From positions 37,620-101,619 of the forward strand of contig CAIZQH010000018.1 of the NCBI GenBank assembly GCA_903935095.1: 64,000 bases of DNA, written 5' to 3'. This document shows positions 54,387 to 63,174 of the stretch, piece by piece. The position numbers and the translations under genes were made by a program. The notes under the pieces were generated by a model. That model ran no database searches. It saw only the letters and a program-made list of their open reading frames with translations, and was not told where the DNA came from. The DNA is from an uncultured Flavobacteriales bacterium. Its GTDB lineage: Bacteria; Bacteroidota; Bacteroidia; Flavobacteriales_D; Crocinitomicaceae. Each line of letters begins with the position of its first letter. Position 1 is the stretch's first letter.

Positions 54387-57047
54387 ATGAAATCATTTCT
54401 CCGACTTCTTCTTAAATGGGTATTCATCCCCGTTATCAGTATTTGTTTATTGATCACGCTTTCTCTTTATTTCTTGAAGGACCGCATTTGTGGACTCGTT
54501 TTGACCGAAGTGAATACGCATTTAAACGTACCGCTTCATGTGGCGGACATGGACCTGGTTTTCTGGTCATCTTTCCCCAATTTATCGGTGGATTTTGAGC
54601 AGCTCTATATTCAAGAGTCATTTCCGAATGCACAGGTTTACGACACCTTGTTTTACACAGAACAATTGCGTTTAACGTTTAATCCCTGGGATATTTATCA
54701 GGGGAAATACCACGTGAAACAGGTGAAAGTGAATCCAGGAAAACTAGCTATTCGATACGACGCACGCGGAAAGGAAAACTTCGACATCTTTAAACCAAGT
54801 CCGAGCGAGACGAAAACGGACTTTCAGTTGTCCTTAAAAGAAGTGAAAATCGACGGACTTCGCTTTATTTATGACAACATTTCTTCAAAACAATACCTTT
54901 CCTCTATGTTTGAGCATGCGCGCTTAAAAGGTGATTTTTCATCCGAAACTTTTGTGGCAACAGCCATGGGCAAAATGAACTTAGGCCGCTTGAAAAGTGG
55001 GGATATTACATTACTACGCAATAAAAATACGGAGTTTAATTTCGCGTTGGATGTCAATCAACTAACGGGATTATTTTCCCTCAAAAATGCGGAATTAACT
55101 GTGGAACATTTACCATTCTCCGTGAACGGAAGCGTGAGTCCTGATAGCCTTCAATTTACTATTCAATCGAAAAACATTCAATTGACGCAGTTGGTAAATG
55201 AATTCTCCTTAGATGCTGCAAAAGATGTGAAAGCATTTAAAGGAAGTGGAAAAGTGGATTTTCACTTGGCTTTGGCTGGCGCCTTGTCAGCAGTCGATCC
55301 CATTGGGGTGGATGCTGATTTTAGCATTCAACACGGAAAACTAACGGAGCCCGAACATGGACTGAACATACAAGACATTCAATTGAGTGGCAAGTATAGC
55401 AACACAGGAGCGGAAGGAGAATATATCTCGATGAGGAATGTGCGTTTTCGAACAGCTGGCGGACCCTTTTCCGGCGAGTTTGAACTCCGAGAATTTGATC
55501 GGCCAAAGGTGGAAGGGAACGCCAAAGGAAATGTAGACCTAGGATTGATTCATGCGATTTTCCACTTGCCTAACATTAATCAGGTACGTGGTAATTTGGG
55601 CATTCAAACGAACTTTCAATTAGCGACAAATTCGGAGGGAGAATTAGCGGTAGAACAATGTAGCGGACAGCTCGAATTAAAAAACATATTCCTAAAATTA
55701 AACGACGATAAACGTCAGTTCAGCGAGGTGAATGGACACTTGTTCCTTCGTGGAAATGAAGCAGGAATAGAAAACACAGCACTCAAACTAGGCTCCAGCG
55801 ATGTCAAACTCAATGGCATCTTTGGCAACATTTTTCCATACATCAATGGAAAGGGCGAATTGAAAACGAGCATCTTACTCGAAAGCAAGTACTTAAACGT
55901 GGAAGACCTTGGTTCAACAACGAAAGAAATGAAAATTGAAGCAGGTGAGGTGTATTCCTTGCCAGATAACATTCAAGGTGAAATCAACTTGCAAATTGAA
56001 AAACTTCGATATGGAAAACACCAATTTGAACACCTCATCAGTAAAATGAACATTGAGCACCGTCGTTTACATTTCCCACAAATGAGCTTGGTGAACGCCG
56101 AAGCACTACTTAGTGGAGCCTTGATTATCGAAGAGAAGGAACCCGAAAAATTTATGCTCACTACACAGATTGCTGGAAAAAACTTGAACTTCAAATCACT
56201 TTTCAAAGAATGGGAAAACTTCGATCAAACGGTCATAATCGAGCAAAACATCTCCGGACGAGCGGAAGCTAATTTGTTTTTTCGAGCTCCCTTCACCTTG
56301 GCGAAAGGAATTTCCTACCCAGGGATCGAAGCCAAATTGGATTTAAAAGTTTACAACGGACATTTAAAAAATGTGGCATCATTTAAAGACATCACGGAAA
56401 GCTTAAAGACGAAGTCTGGAAAATTGGTCTTAGGAAAAGAAAACATTGACCTGTTAGAGAGGAAATTGAAAGATGTCGATTTTGAAATGATGGAAAACAG
56501 CATCATTATTCAAAATGGAATGATTGAAATTCCAAAAATGACCATTCGCTCCACCGCATTAGACATGGATCTTTCGGGCCGACATTCATTCGAAAATGTC
56601 ATCGATTATCGGTTTGCCTTCCGACTTAGGGACCTGAAAGCCGCGAAGAATCAAACGGAGTTTGGCGAAGTGATCGACGATGGAACAGGTGTCCGCTTGT
56701 TCTTGCGCATGCACGGGACACTCGAAAAACCAATCTATGAGTGGGATAATGAAGGACGAAAAGCACAAGCGAAAGAATACCGTCAAGAAGAAAAAGTTCA
56801 AGCGAAATCGATGTTGAAAGCGGAATTCGGCTTTTTCCACAAAGACTCCACGGTGAAAGCATATGTCCCGAAAGATGTTCCCAAAGAAGACCTGAAAATC
56901 AAATTTGGTCCAGCGAGTAAACAAGAATTCATGGAAGAGAAAAAGCAGACAAAGGAATCTAAATTGAAGAAAACACTCAATTCTTGGAAGGAACAACAAG
57001 AAAAAGAACAGCAGTCGGGAGTCAAGCTTGGTTCAGGTGGCGGATAA
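54387..57047 (+). CDS. AsmA-like protein
   Basis: 886 residues. One N-terminal membrane helix (LLLKWVFIPVISICLLITLSL), then a long beta-rich periplasmic part characteristic of AsmA/TamB-type proteins (VNTHLNVPLHVADMDLVFWSSFPNLSVDF near the start, read with gaps, and an AsmA C-terminal region ending FRLRDLKAA). The last about 100 residues are highly charged Lys/Glu/Gln. Such proteins bridge inner and outer membranes and are linked to phospholipid transport or outer-membrane assembly. Its stop abuts the convergent rfaE2-like gene. Confidence 0.86.
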   Translation: MKSFLRLLLKWVFIPVISICLLITLSLYFLKDRICGLVLTEVNTHLNVPLHVADMDLVFWSSFPNLSVDFEQLYIQESFPNAQVYDTLFYTEQLRLTFNPWDIYQGKYHVKQVKVNPGKLAIRYDARGKENFDIFKPSPSETKTDFQLSLKEVKIDGLRFIYDNISSKQYLSSMFEHARLKGDFSSETFVATAMGKMNLGRLKSGDITLLRNKNTEFNFALDVNQLTGLFSLKNAELTVEHLPFSVNGSVSPDSLQFTIQSKNIQLTQLVNEFSLDAAKDVKAFKGSGKVDFHLALAGALSAVDPIGVDADFSIQHGKLTEPEHGLNIQDIQLSGKYSNTGAEGEYISMRNVRFRTAGGPFSGEFELREFDRPKVEGNAKGNVDLGLIHAIFHLPNINQVRGNLGIQTNFQLATNSEGELAVEQCSGQLELKNIFLKLNDDKRQFSEVNGHLFLRGNEAGIENTALKLGSSDVKLNGIFGNIFPYINGKGELKTSILLESKYLNVEDLGSTTKEMKIEAGEVYSLPDNIQGEINLQIEKLRYGKHQFEHLISKMNIEHRRLHFPQMSLVNAEALLSGALIIEEKEPEKFMLTTQIAGKNLNFKSLFKEWENFDQTVIIEQNISGRAEANLFFRAPFTLAKGISYPGIEAKLDLKVYNGHLKNVASFKDITESLKTKSGKLVLGKENIDLLERKLKDVDFEMMENSIIIQNGMIEIPKMTIRSTALDMDLSGRHSFENVIDYRFAFRLRDLKAAKNQTEFGEVIDDGTGVRLFLRMHGTLEKPIYEWDNEGRKAQAKEYRQEEKVQAKSMLKAEFGFFHKDSTVKAYVPKDVPKEDLKIKFGPASKQEFMEEKKQTKESKLKKTLNSWKEQQEKEQQSGVKLGSGGG

Positions 57048-57563
57048 TTAGTTCGCTCCTTTTTTCAAAATGTCTGTCGTCGAATATCCTTGAACCAACT
57101 CAATGGTTTCGACGATTCCACCATTTTTTCGAACAACATCTGAACCAACGATATACGTAGATTTGGATGGATTCGTCTCATTTTTATCGTAATCTGCTCC
57201 TTTCACCAATATATCTGGATTCAATGCTGTGATAATTTCCAATGGTGTGTCTTCGTTGAAAAAAACAACTAAATCCACGAATCCTAAGGCAGCAATCAAT
57301 GTTGCGCGTCCGTCATTCGGATTGATGGGTCGATTCGGTGCTTTTCCTAACCTTCTAACGGATTCATCTGTGTTGATGGCAACGATGAGGTGCCTGCCCA
57401 AATCTGCCGCTGTGGCTAAATAACGAACATGTCCAAGATGCAAAACGTCGAAACAACCATTTGTGAAAACAAGTGATTCGTTTTTCAGTTTGAATAAAGC
57501 AATGCGCTTTTGTGCTTCTTCAATGGAAACGATTTTATCTTGGATGTACGCCAATCTAGCCAT
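57048..57563 (-). CDS. rfaE2: Cytidylyltransferase-like protein, probable D-glycero-beta-D-manno-heptose 1-phosphate adenylyltransferase
   Basis: 171 residues. Nucleotidyltransferase signature TNGCFDVLHLGHVRYL with catalytic His42-x2-His45; NTDESVRRLGKAPNRPI and DILVKGADY match RfaE domain II. It would activate heptose phosphate for LPS inner core. No hldA/gmhA partner is nearby. A glycerol-3-phosphate cytidylyltransferase role is less likely from length and motif. It ends 0 nt from the AsmA-like gene. Confidence 0.88.
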   Translation of the reverse strand: MARLAYIQDKIVSIEEAQKRIALFKLKNESLVFTNGCFDVLHLGHVRYLATAADLGRHLIVAINTDESVRRLGKAPNRPINPNDGRATLIAALGFVDLVVFFNEDTPLEIITALNPDILVKGADYDKNETNPSKSTYIVGSDVVRKNGGIVETIELVQGYSTTDILKKGAN

Positions 57564-57611
57564 GTGATTTTTTTGGAAAGGTAGTGGTTTCGAGAAATGA
57601 AACCAAGAAAT

Positions 57612-57962
57612 TTAATCCAACAAATTGGTGGATTCATTCGGAAATACCAAGGAAGGCTTGAATGTTTTCGCTTCTTCAAATTCTAAAAACCCATAGCCAA
57701 TGATGATGATAACGTCGTCTACGGCTACTCTACGTGCAGCAGGACCATTCAAACAGATCATACCAGATTGACGATCTCCTTTGATGACATACGTTTCAAA
57801 ACGCTCCCCATTATTGATGTTTACGATTTGAACACGTTCTCCTTCAATCAAATTAGCAGCCTCCATTAATGACTCATCAATGGTGATGCTACCGATATAG
57901 TTCAAGTCAGCTTGTGTGACACGAACGCGGTGAATTTTAGATTTTAAAACTTGAATTAACAT
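57612..57962 (-). CDS. panD: Aspartate 1-decarboxylase
   Basis: 116 residues from ATG 57962 ([13 protein letters not shown]). An open frame extends to 58019, but it contains the -7 box and a poor sequence. The self-cleavage site is Gly24-Ser25 in NYIGSITID, giving the pyruvoyl group. [17 protein letters not shown] is the conserved core. It makes beta-alanine for pantothenate. Downstream of panC; only about 37 nt separate the genes. Confidence 0.95.
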   Translation of the reverse strand: MLIQVLKSKIHRVRVTQADLNYIGSITIDESLMEAANLIEGERVQIVNINNGERFETYVIKGDRQSGMICLNGPAARRVAVDDVIIIIGYGFLEFEEAKTFKPSLVFPNESTNLLD

Positions 57963-57976
57963 AACAATTTCCGGCG

Positions 57977-57984
57977 CAAAAATA
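57977..57984 (-). promoter_or_regulatory. Candidate -7 box (TATTTTTG) of panD
   Basis: Exact TAnnTTTG match, 14 nt before the chosen panD ATG, inside the panC-panD gap. Confidence 0.5.
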
Positions 57985-57999
57985 AATGAAATAAACGGA

Positions 58000-58842
58000 T
58001 TAGAATAATAAATTGTCAATCAAGCGCACACTTCCACAATGAGCAGCAATGCAACAAATTTGATTTTCTTGCCACTCCTGTAATTCACAAAGTGTTTCGG
58101 GATCGACAAGTGCAAGGTACTCTAAGGTGAGATTTCCAGTATGAAACAATCGTTTTGCGGAATCTATGGTGTCATTAAGCGATTCCTTGTCCTTGCAGGA
58201 CTCCACCAAGCGCAAAGTTTCAATGATGATCAAGGCATCTTGGCGCTCTTTTTTACTCAAGCGCATGTTTCGACTGCTCATCGCCAGTCCGTTTGTTTCA
58301 CGCACGGTTGGACACCCAATAATGCGTGTTTGAAAGCCAAAATGTTTGGTTAATAGTCTGATAATCGCCAATTGTTGGAAGTCTTTTTGTCCAAAATAGG
58401 ACTGATTTGCCTCCACCAAGCGAAAAAGATTGTGCACGACATGCACCACACCTTCAAAATGCCCTGGCCTAAATGCACCTTCTAAAACACTGCCAATTGA
58501 GCCAAGATCCATGGGAATAAATCCGTCGTTTTGAGGGTACAATTCTGCTTCATCTGGAGCAAATACCACACAGTTTTGAAAACCAGTTAATAGCGATAAA
58601 TCCGCGGACAAGGTTCTTGGATATTCCTTCAAATCCACGCTGTTATTGAATTGCTTGGGATTGACAAAAATACTGATCAAGGTGTAGTCGTTCTCTTGAA
58701 TGGATTTTTCTATCAGACTTATGTGTCCGTTGTGAAGGGCACCCATGGTTGGCACAAATCCAAGTGTTTGAGAATTTTTGACCAGCTTTTTACGAAACTG
58801 ATGCAACTCTTCTGCTGTATGAATGACCTTAACTTTCGACAT
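58000..58842 (-). CDS. panC: Pantothenate synthetase
   Basis: 280 residues. The ATP-binding HIGH-like motif is [14 protein letters not shown]. Further motifs are [38 protein letters not shown] and LAMSSRN. It condenses pantoate with beta-alanine made by PanD, the next gene. Divergent from the glycogen synthase-like gene. Confidence 0.96.
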   Translation of the reverse strand: MSKVKVIHTAEELHQFRKKLVKNSQTLGFVPTMGALHNGHISLIEKSIQENDYTLISIFVNPKQFNNSVDLKEYPRTLSADLSLLTGFQNCVVFAPDEAELYPQNDGFIPMDLGSIGSVLEGAFRPGHFEGVVHVVHNLFRLVEANQSYFGQKDFQQLAIIRLLTKHFGFQTRIIGCPTVRETNGLAMSSRNMRLSKKERQDALIIIETLRLVESCKDKESLNDTIDSAKRLFHTGNLTLEYLALVDPETLCELQEWQENQICCIAAHCGSVRLIDNLLF

Positions 58843-58862
58843 AGGATTGAGAGAATCGTCGA

Positions 58863-58870
58863 CAAAGCTA
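58863..58870 (-). promoter_or_regulatory. Candidate -7 box (TAGCTTTG) of panC
   Basis: Exact TAnnTTTG match 20 nt before the ATG, 31 bp from the opposing box at 58902-58909, so the two promoters are back to back. Confidence 0.5.
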
Positions 58871-58901
58871 TTGCTTTTTATGAAAGTTCATTTAAATTTC
58901 T

Positions 58902-58909
58902 TAATTTTG
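58902..58909 (+). promoter_or_regulatory. Candidate -7 box (TAATTTTG) of the glycogen synthase-like gene
   Basis: Exact TAnnTTTG match 18 nt before the ATG at 58928. Confidence 0.5.
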
Positions 58910-58927
58910 TACTCCTATCACTACTGA

Positions 58928-59749
58928 ATGGAAAAGAAAAAAATCCTGTTTATTTCGCAAGAAATCTTCCCTTTTTTACCGAAATCCGATATTTCATCGA
59001 CAGCGCGCAGATTACCGCCACTTGTTCAAGATCTTGGAAAAGAAATTCGTGTGTTTACACCTCGTTTTGGTGCAATCAACGAACGAAGACATCAATTGCA
59101 TGAAGTTATTCGTCTATCTGGACTGAATATTTGTATTGACGACCATGATCATCCATTGATCATCAAAGTAGCTTCTGTGGCTGCGGCGCGAATGCAAGTA
59201 TATTTCATTGATAACGACGACTACTTCAAACGCAAAACTACCCTACAAGACGAAAAGGGAAAATGTTTTCCAGACAATGACGAGCGTTCCATGTTCTTCT
59301 CACGAGGTGTATTGGAAACTGTTAAAAAATTGGGCTGGCAACCGGATGTCATTCATTGTCATGGTTGGATGACCGGAATCATGGCTTTGTATATCAAACA
59401 AGTGTACAACAAAGACCCTCATTTCAAGAATACGAAAGTGGTCATTAGTTTGTATAATGATGATTTTTCCGCTACGTGGGACAAACGCTTTCATGAGAAA
59501 CTAACTTTCGACGGATTTCCTAAAGAAATCACGGATAAATTGTTAGACCCAACACATGAAAACATCATGAGGGTTTTTGCTGAATACGCCGATGGAATAA
59601 ACATTGCCTGCGAGAATTTAGCGCCAAACTTGAAAGCCATTTTTGACGAAACGAACACCTTGAAATTGGACTATATTCCAGAAGAAAATCAAGGGAAAGA
59701 ACTTTCCGCTTTCTTTGATAAAGTAATGGAAGAATCCGTTTTAGCTTAA
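58928..59749 (+). CDS. Glycogen/starch synthase N-terminal domain protein (no C-terminal GT domain)
   Basis: 273 residues, only the N-terminal half of a GT5 glycogen synthase (usually about 480). Visible motifs: VFTPRFGAINERRHQ, DVIHCHGWMTGIM (the GT5 HxHxW segment) and VVISLYNDDF. The C-terminal GT-B half with the nucleotide-sugar site is absent, and the frame ends cleanly (EESVLA), so this is a complete short protein. Similar short forms next to panC occur in other Flavobacteriia. Catalytic activity is doubtful. The DUF4270 gene follows after 20 nt. Confidence 0.85.
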   Translation: MEKKKILFISQEIFPFLPKSDISSTARRLPPLVQDLGKEIRVFTPRFGAINERRHQLHEVIRLSGLNICIDDHDHPLIIKVASVAAARMQVYFIDNDDYFKRKTTLQDEKGKCFPDNDERSMFFSRGVLETVKKLGWQPDVIHCHGWMTGIMALYIKQVYNKDPHFKNTKVVISLYNDDFSATWDKRFHEKLTFDGFPKEITDKLLDPTHENIMRVFAEYADGINIACENLAPNLKAIFDETNTLKLDYIPEENQGKELSAFFDKVMEESVLA

Positions 59750-59769
59750 TCAAAATACGTGCATTCAAC

Positions 59770-61053
59770 ATGAGAAGCTTTTCATCTATCTTACTAGGAT
59801 TGCTCATCTTTTTCGTCTCTTGTCAAAAGAACAAGCACGAAATAGGTAAACCTGCGATTGACCAAGATCAATTATTAAATGGCATTACGACAGATACATT
59901 TGATTTAATCACCTATACGATTGATGAAGATTCCGCCATTACCGATAATATGGCCAATGTCCTTCTAGGAAGTTATATTGACCCAAAATTCGGAAAGGTA
60001 TCCGCATCCTTTTACACGGAGTTTCGCCTTAAATCATTAACCCCAAATTTTGGCGACCTTGGAACCATTGTTTATGATTCATGTGTCCTAGCCTTACAAT
60101 ATGTCGGGTACTATGGTGATGTCAGCCCGCAGAATTTCGAGGTTTATGAGTTAAATGATAGCCTTTCCATGGATTCGGTTTATTATGATTTCTCTTCTAA
60201 ACCAATGAAGCCAGGGAATCTGGTACCCAATGGAATGGGAACCATTACCCCGAGACCCTTGTCGAATGCGGTCGTAGGCGGCGATACACTTGCACCACAA
60301 TTACGCATCCCCATTGATACAAATTTTGCAAAGAACTTGATTCAAGAGTCCGCATCCGGAAACGGTACCTTTACTTCCAATGTTCAATTCCAACAATTTT
60401 TTAAAGGATTTAAAGTTCAAGTGAACAATCCTTCTCAAACTATTGGTAAAGGAGCGATATTCTATTTCAACATCAATAATAACGCGGCTTCAAAATTGAC
60501 CATTTATTATTCGCAAGGCGGCGTTAAGAAAAGTTATGACATCGTGATGAATAGCTATTGCTCCGATTTTGTTCACATGGAAACAGATCATTCTGGCACT
60601 CCGTTGGAGATGGTTCTGCAGGACAGCACCAAAGGACAATCGACCTTTTATGCACAAGCATTTCGCCAAAGAGCGGTCATTAAAATCCCTGGATTAGACA
60701 ACCTACCGAAGAATGTGGTGATTCACAGGGCCGATTTAACACTTCCCGTGCAATTCCAAAATGGTTACCGCTATAAGCCCGGCTCAGCTGTTTCGGTTGC
60801 CGCTCGATTGAAAGCAAGCGATACCCAATTGGCAAACTTAAATGTAGTTGGTGCATTTGTCGATAGTAAAAAACACTTTACGATTGATTTAAGAACCTAT
60901 ACTCAAGCGTTAATCGCTGATAAAATTGATAATACAGGCGTTGTTGTTTCTCCTGTTTTCTTTAGAAACTCGGCAGAACGCATCGTTTTTAATGGTCCAA
61001 ATACGATCAATAAAAAGAAACCCCAACTCATTTTGACTTATACAACGTATTAA
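59770..61053 (+). CDS. DUF4270 family lipoprotein
   Basis: 427 residues. Lipoprotein signal with lipidated Cys18 (FFVSC). The mature part is beta-rich. IGKPAIDQDQLLNGITTDTFDLITYTIDED near the N-terminus and KKPQLILTYTTY at the C-terminus are typical of Bacteroidota DUF4270 (read in pieces). Probable outer-membrane lipoprotein, function unknown. It lies between the glycogen synthase-like gene and glmS (3-nt gap), an order conserved in related genomes as far as I recall. Confidence 0.83.
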   Translation: MRSFSSILLGLLIFFVSCQKNKHEIGKPAIDQDQLLNGITTDTFDLITYTIDEDSAITDNMANVLLGSYIDPKFGKVSASFYTEFRLKSLTPNFGDLGTIVYDSCVLALQYVGYYGDVSPQNFEVYELNDSLSMDSVYYDFSSKPMKPGNLVPNGMGTITPRPLSNAVVGGDTLAPQLRIPIDTNFAKNLIQESASGNGTFTSNVQFQQFFKGFKVQVNNPSQTIGKGAIFYFNINNNAASKLTIYYSQGGVKKSYDIVMNSYCSDFVHMETDHSGTPLEMVLQDSTKGQSTFYAQAFRQRAVIKIPGLDNLPKNVVIHRADLTLPVQFQNGYRYKPGSAVSVAARLKASDTQLANLNVVGAFVDSKKHFTIDLRTYTQALIADKIDNTGVVVSPVFFRNSAERIVFNGPNTINKKKPQLILTYTTY

Positions 61054-61056
61054 TTT

Positions 61057-62901
61057 ATGTGTGGAATTGTAGCATATATCGGCAAAAAAGAAGCCTTTCC
61101 CATTGTCGTGAAAGGACTGAAAAGATTAGAATACCGAGGATACGATAGCGCTGGCGTTGCCTTATTAACGAATGGCGACTTAAACGTGTATAAAAAAGCA
61201 GGGAAAGTCACCGTCATGGAAGAGTTCGCCCTCTCACAAGATGTTTCTGGACATGCGGGGATCGGACATACACGTTGGGCAACCCATGGAGAACCATCGG
61301 ATGTCAACGCGCATCCGCATACGTCAATGGACGGAAAAATAGCATTAATCCACAATGGAATCATTGAGAATTACGATGTGCTGAAACGCGAACTTCAAAA
61401 CCAAGGATACATTTTTAAAAGTGAAACAGATACCGAAGTAATTGTTCACTTAGTAGATTATATCAGTAAAAAAGAACATGTTTGGTACGGTGAAGCACTC
61501 CGCTTAGCCTTATCTCAAGTTCACGGCGCATATGCGATTGTGGCTATCTCAAAAGATTATCCAAATCGCTTAGTTGCCGCTAGAAAAAGTAGTCCTTTGG
61601 TGGTTGGAATCGGAGCGGAAGGAGATTTTTACCTAGCTTCTGATGCTACGCCAATTGTGGAATACACGAAAAAAGTGGTTTACCTTGACGATGAAGAAAT
61701 CGCTGTCATCGACCTAGAAGACGGATTAAAATTATACAACATAGCCGACCAAGAGCGCACACCGTTTTTCCAGCAATTAGAGTTGGAATTGGAAGCCTTG
61801 GAAAAAGGTGGATACGAGCATTTTATGCTGAAAGAAATCCATGAGCAACCTCGTTCTATTCACGATTGTTTCCGTGGACGTTTGAACGCAGAAGAAGCAT
61901 GGGTAAAACTTGGTGGGCTGAGTGATTACGAGCAAAAGATGATCAGCGCCAATCGCTTAATCATTGTCGCATGTGGTACATCTTGGCACGCTGGACTTGT
62001 AGGTGAATACCTGATCGAAGACTTAGCGCGCATCAATGTCGAAGTTGAATATGCAAGTGAATTCCGTTACCGAAATCCAATTTTAAACGAGAACGATGTA
62101 GTCATCGCCATTTCACAATCAGGAGAAACGGCAGATACCTTGGCGGCTTTGGAATTAGCAAAATCAAAAGGAGCAACGATTCTTGGAATTTGTAACGTTG
62201 TAGGATCATCTATTTCACGCTTGACCGATGGTGGATCTTACACCCACGCTGGACCAGAAATCGGTGTGGCATCTACAAAAGCATTTACCGCACAAGTTAC
62301 CGTGTTAACCTTAATGGCACTTTCCTTAGCGCACAAAAAAGGAACGATTAGCGAAACGCATTTCAGAACCTTGTTAGCGGAACTAGAAGCGATTCCAGAG
62401 AAAGTCAAACAAGTTCTTGAAACGGATTCTCTCATTGAAAAAATCGCTGCCGAATACAAAGACGCATCCAATGCCTTGTACTTAGGTAGAGGAAGTTCTT
62501 TCCCAGTTGCCTTAGAAGGCGCATTGAAATTAAAAGAGATTTCCTATATCCACGCAGAAGGATATCCAGCAGCAGAAATGAAACATGGTCCGATTGCCTT
62601 AATCGACGAAAACATGCCAATTTTTGTGATTGCGACACAAGGAAATTCTTACGAAAAAGTCGTTTCGAACATTCAAGAAGTAAAAGCACGAAAAGGAAAA
62701 GTCATCGCAGTCGTAACCGAGGGGGACATCCAAGTACGTGCAATGGCTGACCATGTAATCGAAATTCCAGAAACGAATGAGTTCTTAGTTCCATTATTGG
62801 CAACGATTCCCTTCCAATTGCTTTCCTACCACATCGCAGTGATGCGTGGCTGTAATGTCGACCAACCAAGAAACTTGGCGAAGTCGGTGACGGTGGAGTA
62901 A
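61057..62901 (+). CDS. glmS: Glutamine--fructose-6-phosphate aminotransferase
   Basis: 614 residues. The N-terminal glutaminase has catalytic Cys2 (MCGIVAYIG), GHTRWATHG and NAHPH. The isomerase part has two SIS domains (VACGTSWHAGL, ISQSGETADT, GRGSSFPVALEGALKLKE). The C-terminus is CNVDQPRNLAKSVTVE, normal. It makes glucosamine-6-phosphate, the entry to peptidoglycan and LPS. Only 3 nt separate it from the preceding gene, so no room for a glmS ribozyme. Confidence 0.98.
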   Translation: MCGIVAYIGKKEAFPIVVKGLKRLEYRGYDSAGVALLTNGDLNVYKKAGKVTVMEEFALSQDVSGHAGIGHTRWATHGEPSDVNAHPHTSMDGKIALIHNGIIENYDVLKRELQNQGYIFKSETDTEVIVHLVDYISKKEHVWYGEALRLALSQVHGAYAIVAISKDYPNRLVAARKSSPLVVGIGAEGDFYLASDATPIVEYTKKVVYLDDEEIAVIDLEDGLKLYNIADQERTPFFQQLELELEALEKGGYEHFMLKEIHEQPRSIHDCFRGRLNAEEAWVKLGGLSDYEQKMISANRLIIVACGTSWHAGLVGEYLIEDLARINVEVEYASEFRYRNPILNENDVVIAISQSGETADTLAALELAKSKGATILGICNVVGSSISRLTDGGSYTHAGPEIGVASTKAFTAQVTVLTLMALSLAHKKGTISETHFRTLLAELEAIPEKVKQVLETDSLIEKIAAEYKDASNALYLGRGSSFPVALEGALKLKEISYIHAEGYPAAEMKHGPIALIDENMPIFVIATQGNSYEKVVSNIQEVKARKGKVIAVVTEGDIQVRAMADHVIEIPETNEFLVPLLATIPFQLLSYHIAVMRGCNVDQPRNLAKSVTVE

Positions 62902-62919
62902 TGGTTTAAACCATTCCAC

Positions 62920-63171
62920 TCATAACGCTTCGTTCACATCTATCGTATCCAATGCCTGTGCGAGTTCTCTATCCTTGTGCGTGATGGTATTTCCTTCATC
63001 GTGCGTCGTAAAAGATACGTGTACTTTATTGTATTCATTGGTCCAGGTTGGATGATGGTTTTGCTTGTCTATTTCAACACTCGCTTTCACCATCCAATCG
63101 ATGGCATCTTTGAAAGAAGAGAACACAAAGGTTTTCTTGAGTTCGTTATTCGTTTCGTTCCAGTTGTTCAT
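62920..63171 (-). CDS. phhB: 4a-hydroxytetrahydrobiopterin dehydratase (pterin-4a-carbinolamine dehydratase)
   Basis: 83 residues from ATG 63171. The family motif is His39-His40-Pro-x-Trp (NHHPTWTNEYNKV), then TTHDEGNTITHKD. It regenerates tetrahydrobiopterin for aromatic amino acid hydroxylases. It starts 3 nt after the stop of the preceding unknown gene, so it is the end of that transcript. Confidence 0.92.
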   Translation of the reverse strand: MNNWNETNNELKKTFVFSSFKDAIDWMVKASVEIDKQNHHPTWTNEYNKVHVSFTTHDEGNTITHKDRELAQALDTIDVNEAL

Positions 63172-63174
63172 CAA

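Noticed and set aside
56586..56999. 137-codon frame antisense to the AsmA-like gene
   Set aside because: Phe/Leu-rich sequence is the complement of the Lys/Glu-rich tail of the AsmA-like protein.
57612..58019. Longer panD with 19 extra residues
   Set aside because: PanD starts at [12 protein letters not shown] in the family; the extension contains a promoter box and overlaps the end of panC.
58651..59103. 150-codon frame crossing the panC-glycogen synthase promoter region
   Set aside because: It crosses two exact promoter boxes and runs antisense to panC and out of frame with the glycogen synthase-like gene.
61054..61056. glmS riboswitch/ribozyme
   Set aside because: Only 3 nt separate the DUF4270 stop from the glmS ATG.
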